Source: Guadua angustifolia
Lineage: Eukaryota; Streptophyta; Magnoliopsida; Poales; Poaceae
Reading direction: 5' to 3'
Assembly (NCBI GenBank): GCA_036346375.1
Contig: CM070505.1
Span: 54,806,626 to 54,870,625 of the forward strand
DNA: 64,000 bases
The notes beneath the pieces were generated by a model that made no database searches, had not been told where the DNA came from, and saw only the letters and a list, made by a program, of their open reading frames with translations. Every line of letters begins with the position of its first letter. The stretch's first letter is position 1. The position numbers were made by a program, and so were the translations under genes. Positions 56,005 through 64,000 of this stretch are shown piece after piece.

Positions 56005-57060
56005 TATCGACCGTAGGTCGCTTTCTTAGTTAGCATGGTCTTCAAAATTATTTTCTAAATCAAACCAACAAATTGGTATTTAATAGTTTGTCTCTTCTCA
56101 TCTTATTCCTTTGTTCTTAATTCCTCTTCTTTGTCAAACATTGCTTTGAAATTTAAATTGACCTTATCTCATGAAACTTCTCAAACCCCAAGGCATCTGC
56201 AAGGAATCAAATCAAGGAGGTGAAGATCAAGTCGTTGAAGAGTATGTCCGAGAAGACTACCATATAAGATAGGTTAAGGTGCTTCGTGGGTTGGAGTATG
56301 CCATTTCTTTTGGCTTAGTTACGCTTAGTCTGCGTATACTAGTTTTTTCATTGCTTGTGTGCGGGTATGTTGTACACTTGCCTCCAAAGACGTGTTACAA
56401 TCGTACCTTAAGTTCAAAGCTTTATTTGGCTCCTTGTTTTATAGCCTTTTCGGCTATGCCTTTGGTTGGCTTTTGTCCTTGGGTATTACCTTCTCCCTAG
56501 ATGACCTTACCACTTATCTCTCGCTTTTCTCTCTTACCTATCAAACCCTTGTGCTACGTTGCAAATGGTTGACATTAGATTCGAGCGATCCACGATCGCC
56601 AATGGATGCTAATGCCGATGCCAACCCACCACCCCCACCGCAGATGTCGATCGAATTTGGGAATATCTCTTGGCGGCCAGACTCGACTTATGAATGACAT
56701 GATGCGAACATGAATAATATGAGGAATCAACGAATCGGACATCATTGCTTGTTCGCTAATTTGTTGAATCAAGAAAATCAAGCTGCGATTACCTGCACCT
56801 CCTTAAGCTCGTCCATGATCCAAGCTAGCGAAATTCATGAGGACTCGTCCGCCTACCTTCTCCAACTCTTTAGAACCATTGGATGCAGATGATTGGATTC
56901 GCTCCATCGAGAAGAAGCTTGCTATAGCTCGATTACGCACGATCATGAGAAAGTTCTTTATCTTTGCTCATCGCTTAAAGGGCACCGCCAGTAGAATGAT
57001 GGAAGAACTACTGATCGCTTCTTGATGACCCCCAAACCATCACCGATTTTGATTTGAGTA
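56005..57060 (+). pseudogene. Tekay/Del gag remnant
   Basis: A leader precedes a Pro-rich 'MDANADANPPPPPQMS' at 56601. In shifted frames this continues with 'FLRTRPPTFSNSLEPLDADDWIRSIEKKL' style sequence near 56830-56930, the opening of a retrotransposon gag domain. It breaks off about 57030, before any zinc knuckle, so most of gag appears deleted. Confidence 0.75.
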
Positions 57061-57089
57061 TGAACCAAGGCTGCCCGAAGTTAAGATAT

Positions 57090-57300
57090 TAATTGGAGGG
57101 TAGAATTCTAGCAAACCTCATTGTCCTAGACACCAAGTCCTTAGATGTGATTCTAGGAATGGATTGGCTCTCCAGAACCAAGCAGATTACGGATTGTGGA
57201 AACAGAGATCACATTAACCGTCTAGATGTAACCAAATTAAAGTTTCAAGGCTGCCGAGATCGATCAAGGAATAAAAGTTTGTAGTGTCAAAGGAATAAAC
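57090..57300 (+). pseudogene. Tekay/Del protease remnant
   Basis: The frame encodes 'ANLIVLDTKSLDVILGMDWLSRTKQITDCGNR', the C-terminal half of a retropepsin-like protease (the 'VILGMDWL' block). The catalytic Asp-Ser/Thr-Gly half is missing, lost in the same deletion as gag. It leads into RT. Confidence 0.8.
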
Positions 57301-58663
57301 TTGGAAGATGTGCCAATTGCCAGAGATTTCCCTGATGTGTTTCCAGATGAGTTGCCCGGGATGCCACCAGATAGAGACATAGAGTTCTTGATTGAGCTAG
57401 TTCCTGGAACACCACCCATTTGCAAGAGACCGTACAGGATGCCTGCTAATGAGTTAGCCGAAGTAAAGAGACAGATCAAAGAGTTACAAGATCAGGGTTT
57501 TGTGAGACCAAGTTCTTCGCCACGGGGAGCCCCAGTTCTTCTAGTAGAAAAGAAAGACGGAACTCAGAGGATGTATGTGGATTATCGTGCTCTAAATGAG
57601 GTCACCATTAAGAATAAGTACCCTCTGCCAAGAATTGATGATTTGTTCGACCAGCTTCAAGGAGCAGGAGTGTTTTCAAAAATTGACTTGAGGTCAGGTT
57701 ACCATCAGATGAAGATTCGTAAAGAGGATATACCCAAAACAGCTTTTGTGACTCGGTATGGACGATGAGTATACCGTGATGTCTTTTGGTTTGACTAATG
57801 CCCCTGCCTATTTCATGACCCTGATGAATAAGGTATTTATGGAATATCTAGACAAGTTTGTCGTTGTCTTTATTGATGACATTTTGGTCTACTCCAAGAG
57901 TGAGGAAGAACATGAGGATCATTTGCGGAAAGTATTGACAAAGCTAAGAGAACATCAACTCTATGCTAAGTTCAGTAAATGTGAGTTTTGGATGAAGGAA
58001 GTCGCTTTCCTAGGTCATGTCATATCAGCTGAAGGAGTCGCTGTTGACCCTGGTAAAGTGCGAGATGTGCTCAATTGGGAGTCACCCAAAACGGTAACCC
58101 AAGTCAGAAGTTTTCTGGGAATGGCGGGATATTATCGCCGTTTCATAGAAGGTTTTTCCCGAAAAGCTAGACCGCTCACTCAGCTACTTAAAAAGGAGAA
58201 GAAATTTGCTTGGACATCAGAGTGTGAGCGAAGTTTTCAAGAGCTAAAGAAGTATTTGACAACTGCCCCAGTGCTTATTTTGCCAGATATCAGGAAGGAT
58301 TTTGAGATATTCTGTGATGCATCCCGTCAAGGACTCGGTTGTGTGCTAATGCAAGATAAGAAGGTTGTGGCATATGCTTCGCATCAATTAAGGCCACACG
58401 AAGTCAACTATCCGACCCATGATTTGGAATTGGTCAGAGTGCATGCTTTAAAGATTTGGCGCCATTATCTCATTGGTAATCGCTGTGAGGTTTATACGGA
58501 TCACAAGAGCCTGAAGTACATTTTTACCCAGACTGATCTCAATATGAGGCAAAGAAGATGGTTAGAGTTGATCAAGGATTATGACATTGGTATTCATTAT
58601 CATTCGGGTAAAGCCAACGTCAGAGCGGATGCTTTAAGTAGAAAGAGTTACGTAATACCATGA
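57301..58663 (+). pseudogene. Tekay/Del reverse transcriptase and RNase H
   Basis: The frame 57301-57768 gives 'DFPDVFPDELPGMPPDRDIEF', 'RPYRMPANELAEVKRQIKELQDQGFVRPSSSP', 'MYVDYRALNEVTIKNKYPLPRIDDLFDQL' and 'FSKIDLRSGYHQMKI'. A frameshift near 57760 leads to 57758-58663 with 'VVFIDDILVYSKS' (catalytic pair), 'FLGHVISAEG', 'FLGMAGYYRRFIEGF' and the RNase H segment 'FCDASRQGLGCVLMQ' to 'YTDHKSLKYIFTQ', ending 'ADALSRKS'. All catalytic motifs are visible. The single shift separates RT palm motifs and disables the protein. Confidence 0.97.
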
Positions 58664-58689
58664 TGATTAAAGAAAGTCACCAACTCTCT

Positions 58690-59950
58690 ATGACGAATTT
58701 GAAGCTTAATCCGAAGTAGTTCAAGAAGGTTACTTGGCTACTTTGGAAGTCGTCCCAACGCCGAAGATCGATTAAGAAAGCCCAAGTTGATGATGCTGAT
58801 ATCAAAGAGATCAAGAGTAATATGAAGAAAGGAAAAGCCCCAGGTTTCACTGAAGATGAAAAGGGTACTGTTTGGTATGAGAATCGTATCTGTGTACCTA
58901 ATCAGAAAGAGCTCAAGGAGCTGTTACTCAAAGAAGCTTATGAGACTTTGTACTCTATTCACCCTGGAAGTACCAAGATGTACCAAGATCTCAAGGAAAG
59001 GTATTGGTGGCCTAGCATGAAGCGTGAGATTGCAGAATATGTTGCTCTTTGTGATGTCTGTCAGAAAGTCAAAGCCGAGCATCAGAGGCCAGCAGGATTG
59101 CTTCAGCCACTGAAGATTCCAGAGTGGAAGTGGGAAGAAATTGGTATGGATTTTATTACCGGACTTCCTAAGACCCAAGCAGGTTATGATTCGATCTGGG
59201 TGATAGTGGATCGATTGACTAAAGTAGCTCACTTCATTCCGGTTAAGACTACCTACAGGAGATAAATTGGCGAATTATACATGTCAAGGATTGTCGGTCT
59301 TCATGGAGTGCCTAAGAAGATTGTCTCCGATAGAGGAACTCGGTTTACTTCTCGCTTTTGGCGAGTTTGCATAAGCGATGGGGACTCATCTCGAGTTGAT
59401 CTTCGCTTATCACCCTCAAACCGATGGACAGACAGAGCGAGTGAACCAGATTCTTGACAACATGTTAAGAGCCTGTGCCTTAACCTATGGTGCTAAGTGG
59501 GACAAGTGTTTGCCCTATGCAGAGTTTTCTTACAATAACAGTTATCAGGCCAGTTTGCAAATGTCTCCTTTCGAAGCCTTATACGGAAGAAAGTGTAGAA
59601 CCCCTCTCAATTGGAAAGAGACTAGGGAAAGACAGTTATTTGGTCCTGCCATATTGCAAGAAGCTGAAGAGCAAGTGCAGTTAATTCGAGACAAGTTAAA
59701 GATAGCTCAAAGTAGACAGAAGAGTTATGCAGATAATCGTCGCCGAGATTTAAGTTTCGAGCCTAATGATTATGTGTATCTTAGAGTCACCCCTCTAAAA
59801 GGAGTTAAGAGATTTCAAGTAAAAGGAAAGCTTGCCCCAAGATATGTGGGACCGTTCAAAGTTCTGGAACGAAGAGGAGAAATTGCTTACAAACTCGAGT
59901 TGCCTCAATCTTTATTGAAATCCATGATGTGTTCCACGTGTCACAATTAA
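58690..59950 (+). pseudogene. Tekay/Del integrase
   Basis: The frame 58822-59265 gives the zinc-binding start ('HPGSTKMYQDLKERYWWPSMKREIAEYVALCDVCQ') and the first core block ('GMDFITGLPKTQAGYDSIWVIVDRLTKVAHFIP'). A stop and a shift around 59264-59378 cover the 'IVSDRGTRF' block. The frame 59378-59950 continues with 'FAYHPQTDGQTERVNQILDNMLRA' (catalytic Glu), 'SPFEALYGRKCRTPL' and the C-terminal 'LSFEPNDYVYLRVTPLKGVKRF' and 'KLAPRYVGPFKVLERRG'. The enzyme is broken at two points. Confidence 0.95.
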
Positions 59951-60213
59951 AGAAGTGCCTGCGAGTGCCAGAAGAACAGATGCCATTGGAAGCCATCGAT
60001 TTGCAAGAGGATCTCACCTACAAGGAGCAGCCAGTGAAGATTTTGGAAGTTGCAGAGCGCATCACCAGAAGCAAGATCATCCGTTTCTGCAAAGTCCAGT
60101 GGAGCAATCATTCGGAAGATGAAGCCACTTGGGAGCGAGAAGAGGATCTGAAGTCTGAGTTTCCCCACCTATTCTCTAGCCAGTCCGAATCTCGGGGTCG
60201 AGATTCCATTTAA
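59929..60213 (+). pseudogene. chromodomain at the integrase C-terminus
   Basis: After the 'FHVSQLKKCL' motif, the frame encodes 'PVKILEVAERITRSKIIRFCKVQWSNHSEDEATWEREEDLKSEFPHLF'. This is a chromodomain of the Tekay/Del type with the 'W.nH..deaTWE' core. Chromodomains of this kind are thought to steer integration to certain chromatin. The frame ends at TAA 60211-60213 just before the polypurine tract. It is out of frame with the preceding integrase. Confidence 0.93.
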
Positions 60214-60223
60214 GGGGGGGAGG
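60211..60223 (+). promoter_or_regulatory. polypurine tract
   Basis: AAGGGGGGGGAGG lies directly before the 3' LTR, the expected plus-strand primer position. Confidence 0.9.
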
Positions 60224-60225
60224 TT

Positions 60226-63200
60226 TGTAACATCCCCGTTTTCGGCTTTTTGCTAAAAATTTAATTTAAATTATTTAATTTAAAGATTTGGAGTTTATTT
60301 GGTTTAATTATCTATCCTGGCATCCTTTCCACCTAAATTTGGAATTTATTCCAAATTCATCTGTAAATTCAAAATCCGCTTCAAATCAAATTTAAATTTA
60401 AATTTAAATTCAAAAATCAAATTCCGAATCAAATTCAAATCCGCCATCGCAATCATTCAATCCAAATTATATTCTCAATACATTTCTAATTTTTAGCCAT
60501 TTTTCTTTTGGGTCAAATCTAATTGCTAGGCTCAATATCCAAATAGTCTTATTTTCTCTCTCCTCTCCATCTTCTTGCTCACACGACTTGAACCAAACAA
60601 ATGTAAAGAAGCTCCAATGCCGCCCATGGTCGTCTCTCTGTCTTTTCCTTTCCAAACCCAATCAAGCTTAAATAAAGCACCAATCAATATGGGAATCAAG
60701 CATTGGAATGGCAAGAATCCGGAGAATCAAATCCTGCTTATCCCGTCTGTTCCTCTCCAAACGCGCGCATTAATGCCCAATTCGCGAAACCTTGCTCATA
60801 CCATATCTCAGCCGCTTTTCGTCTTTTCGCGTGCCGAATGCTTCATTTGTTCGCCTCGACGTCCCCGACGCGATGATTCTTTCCCTTCTCGATTCATCGC
60901 CGTTTCGACCTCCAATTTGGAGCAAGAACTCCGGCCAACATCCGCCGACGTCGTCGTCGAACCAACTTTCAATCCGGTGAGCCAAGCCATGAATTAACCG
61001 TGGTATATCATGTCTTTTAGGCCGTAGATCAAAAGCCCTCAAAAATATTTCATCTTCGCAGAGCCGGGTCCTTAACTTGAAGATTGTTCGTAAATCGCCT
61101 GCTCATCGCTCATCGCCGATTTCTTGCGAATCGGTAACTCTCAATCCATTCCTCGCATCCATATATTCACTTAAACATTTTCTATCAATCGCATCCACTA
61201 ATTTTACAAAATTTCGCGAATCAAAACTTTCCCCAAAATTTTTGGTCAAGCCTGTTCTGACATCTCCATTGTTGCCGCAAGAGCTTGTGCCACTGCCGCT
61301 TGGGGTCTTCCGCCACCTCCAGTGTGCGTATCCCTTTAGCCGCCCCACCGCGATTCTCCCTCATGACTTGCCGCCTCGCCGCCGTTCGTTGCCGCCAGCG
61401 TGCTCTGTTAGAGCCCGCCATGGCTGCCGTGGTCCCGCCGCCTCGGTGTTCCGTCGCTTGCCGAGCCCTCCATCGCCTCCCAGACCTCACCGCCTCCTCC
61501 TGCACCTCCTCCGCCAGGCGCTGCTTCCGTCAGCCGAACGCCGACCAGCTCACGCCGCCGCCACTTGCGGGCCTCTGCGCCGCCGCCCGCCATGCCGCTC
61601 CCCCGCCGGGTGCCCTCACCTCTCCATCGCGTCGCCGTTCAATTTGTTGTCCGCCGTCGCTCGCTTTGTCTCCAATTGCCAACGCCATGTAAGGATTGAA
61701 GCCTCTGTTCTTCAATGAAAAAGTCTGGAGGTTGAAGAAAGGTCATGGGAGGATGACGTGTAGGCCCCACAAACCAGAGAAATCAGAAAACGATTCAGCC
61801 AAAAGATTCCCGGAATATTCTATTGTTTTTCGATTTTCCAATTTGTGCAAACTTCAAACATTTATATCTTTGTCATCCAAACTCCGAATCAAGTGATTCA
61901 AATTGCTAAATTCGTCTAAAATCATCCTCTATCTGCCAGTATTTTTATTATAATTTTTAGTTTCTCTTAAATTTATTTTATTCTTTTCATGTACTCGTTT
62001 TGCGCGTAGTCGAAGAAGCGGTCGTCGTCGCCAACGAGGGAGAAGACTTTCAGAGTAGCGCATCGCACCTCGTCGACGAAGGCAAGTCGTAGTCCTTTGA
62101 TCATATTGAACCCATGTTTGCAAAACTATTTTGTTTCATACAAATGCATGCTATGTGATACAAGAACTATTTATCGAATAGCTATATGCCAAATTTTCAT
62201 TATGCCACCTTGATTAATTGAGATGTCATGTGTCCATTGTCACCCTAGGTTGGGTTGTTTACTAGTTGGACATAATCATAATACCAACATTGGGTTATCA
62301 TAGCTATGCTTAGCCATGCTTAGTTGTCCGATGGGATTCATATCACATAAGAATTAATGTTAATCTTGACTTAATGAGATATAGAATTGTGGCCGTTGGC
62401 CGCTGTTGTAAAACTTGTTGTACCATGGCAAGGGATGTTAATGGTCTTGGTTGAACAAAATGTTTTCCCTTGAGCAAGTGATCGTGCAGTAAAGGGGGTG
62501 CTATCCGGCACATTGGGATGTGGTTGTCTTGCTTGAGATAATTTAAGGACTTAATCTTGTGCGCCATTGAACTGGGCCTAACCGTGCAACCATAAGTCTG
62601 GTATGGGACAGACCTAGCCGATTAATTTGCAATGTTTAGTCTTGAGTACTGCCAAATGTTGGTGTGGGTTCCGGGTTGTACGGGTAGATTCACATGGCTC
62701 AAGAGGGGGCCCCGAGGGGCGAAACCTTAGAGGGCGGTGATCGAGTTTAAACATGCATTGTAAAGGCTTTGTCATGATTTCTCCGCGGCACACCAAAGGA
62801 AGTGTGCTAATGGCCAGCGCAAGGAGAATATCATGTCTTGTGGGTAAAGTCTATACAACCTCTGCAGAGTGTAAAACTATTCAATAGCCGTGTCCGCGGT
62901 CATGGACAAGCACAGGAATTTCACACGGGTATAGAGTGTTTTCTTGAAATGTGGAATTGTTGGGATGTGAACAGGAGTTGTCTAAAACTAAACAGCTTGA
63001 ATTGTGTGGTTGATACTTGTTTCAATGATGTAGGGTGATGCCTCGTCATTCTGCTCATGTTGTCTACCATTGATTTACCGATATTTATTATTGTTTTATT
63101 AATCTGCCTTCAATCTATTTATCAGATTTCAATTCAAGTTATTGCTTTACGAAATGAACCATATTATGCCTTCCTTTGTTTAAACCATGCATTTAGTTAC

Positions 63201-63625
63201 TTGCATTAAGTTTCCGAGACTTGCGGTATGTTGCATACTCACCCCGCTTTTTATTATGGGTTGCTTATTCCATAAAGCGATGAAGACATTTGTGGTGAAG
63301 ACTTTGATGAGGAGGAATACTATGAAGACTACGTGGACTAGGAAGGCGTTCCCGCAGACGATTGCTCGTGGCATATCGAATGGCCTAAAGTTTTTATATT
63401 TCATTGCCGCAACAGCTTTCACTTGTTTCTTAAGCCAAGAGGCATTGGTGTATGAACTTTGACCATAAGGTCGCTTTGCTTTATTCAATAATAATTTGCT
63501 TCTTCTTAGTTATTTCGATGTATGGAATGATATGTCATCTATGTTTCCACTGTGTGCACTAGCGTTATCCTGAACTAGTGCAGTATACACAGAGGGTTTC
63601 GGATTTGCATATCCGGGTCCCGACA
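60226..63625 (+). repeat. Tekay/Del 3' LTR
   Basis: This 3,400-base LTR is the partner of 52567-55987, ending in CCCGACA followed by the AAGTC duplication. It carries the conserved block at 62836-62911. Confidence 0.95.
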
Positions 63626-63630
63626 AAGTC

Positions 63631-63761
63631 TATGGGAGATCTAGCTAGCTAGAGCTCAGAAACTTGCTAATCACGCATGATAGCAACCTATGTGGTGAAC
63701 AAGAGTAACTTAAAACAAAGAAACAAAGCTGAAACTAACACCTACAAACTGAAGCTCCCCC
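63631..63761 (-). other. copia 3' non-coding region, proximal to pol
   Basis: This stretch lies between the copia pol stop (63764-63762) and the gypsy target site. On minus it begins with GGGGGAGCTTCAG, the first of the repeated purine tracts. Confidence 0.6.
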
Positions 63762-64000
63762 TCAAGGTACTCCGGAAAGACTCACCATTCCAAGCTCTCC
63801 CCTAAGAGTGGCAAACCTAGGACCATCCAAAGGCTTGTCGAAAATGTCGGCAATTTGGTGATCTCCCTCGACGTAATCTAGACTTATGTCTCCCTTTTCC
63901 ACATGGTCTCTAAGGAAGTGGTACCTAATATCTATGTATTTGGTGCGAGAGTGTTGCGCTGGGTTTTGGCTATGTTGATAGCTGAAGTGTTGTCACACAG
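63762..64000 (-). pseudogene. SIRE-type copia RNase H C-terminus (partial)
   Basis: The minus strand encodes 'CDNTSAINIAK', then after a one-base shift near 63960 'QHSRTKYIDIRYHFLRDHVEKGDISLDYVEGDHQIADIFDKPLDGPRFATLRGELGM' and a stop at 63764-63762. This is the standard end of a copia polyprotein ('HSRTKHID..HF', 'ADIFTKPL'). The rest is outside the window. Confidence 0.93.

Larger units (their letters stand above)
52567..63625 (+). mobile_element. Tekay/Del-clade chromovirus (Ty3/gypsy), complete with both LTRs
   Basis: LTRs of 3,421 (52567-55987) and 3,400 bases (60226-63625) start TGTAACATCCCCG and end GGTCCCGACA. The target duplication AAGTC is perfect (52562-52566 and 63626-63630). A primer-binding site, gag remnant, protease, RT, RNase H, integrase and C-terminal chromodomain follow in order on +. 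Frames are broken at several points and most of gag is deleted, so it is not autonomous. The total is 11,059 bp. Clade assignment rests on the chromodomain and LTR type. Confidence 0.96.
49357..64000 (-). mobile_element. SIRE-type Ty1/copia element (3' part; rest outside window)
   Basis: The minus-strand RNase H C-terminus at 63762-64000 is followed by a long 3' non-coding region containing several GGGGGAGT tracts, then a 2-kb LTR ending at 49357. This layout, with repeated polypurine tracts before the LTR and CCGGAC-rich LTR sequence, is SIRE-like. The Tekay/Del element 52567-63625 is inserted in the 3' non-coding region. The 5' part lies beyond 64000. The element interrupts the Harbinger transposase. 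Confidence 0.8.

Noticed and set aside
1..64000. tRNA, rRNA or microRNA genes
   Set aside because: I saw no cloverleaf with conserved boxes, rRNA sequence or convincing long hairpin outside transposon termini; a covariance-model search would be needed to exclude small ncRNAs.

Overview
The window is plant nuclear DNA, almost certainly from a grass (Poaceae). Grass-type signs are an NLR resistance-gene homologue with an Rx-like N-terminal exon, Tekay/Del-type chromoviral LTRs starting TGTAACATCC, a SIRE-type copia LTR rich in CCGGAC/GTCCGG motifs, a Tat-lineage gypsy element with an antisense ORF, and CACTA, hAT and PIF/Harbinger DNA transposons. I see no rRNA, tRNA, CRISPR array or bacterial-style operon. 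The only host gene I can support is one NLR, and it is broken; nearly everything else is transposable-element sequence nested to several levels.

Layout. 1-5403: 3' part of a decayed L1-type LINE on the + strand. 5404-6929: gene-free, with an imperfect tandem repeat near 6 kb. 6930-20600 (minus): a CC-NB-LRR gene with exon 1 at 20600-20292, an intron of about 2.7 kb, and a second exon split in the LRR region by a sense-oriented copia element (8009-14366; 5-bp target duplication TTTCC). The coding frame runs on exactly across the insertion, giving a pre-insertion product of about 1,542 residues. 21486-35486: a 14-kb Tat-lineage gypsy element on the minus strand (645-bp LTRs; TSD TTACC), with a large internal deletion, an integrase remnant, 62-bp tandem repeats and a spliced antisense ORF on the + strand with its own TATA box. 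Inside that antisense region lie a hAT transposon (25359-28722) and a solo LTR (29397-31986).

35487-37786: gene-poor flank with a non-autonomous CACTA element (36116-36883; TSD AAT) and a short MITE (37378-37550). 37787 to about 49356: a PIF/Harbinger element with convergent ORFs. An accessory ORF on + is interrupted by a solo LTR (38060-41779), and a transposase on minus is interrupted by a second solo LTR (43698-48971; TSD ACGAC). A SIRE-type copia element on the minus strand then cuts into the transposase at about 49356 and runs past the window end. That copia element itself holds a complete 11-kb Tekay/Del chromovirus (52567-63625; TSD AAGTC) with 3.4-kb LTRs and a chromodomain.

None of the transposon proteins reads through without frameshifts or stops, so no element here looks autonomous. 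Element boundaries rest on terminal motifs and matching target duplications read directly from the sequence, and are firm in most cases. Family and clade names rest on recognised protein motifs without any database search.
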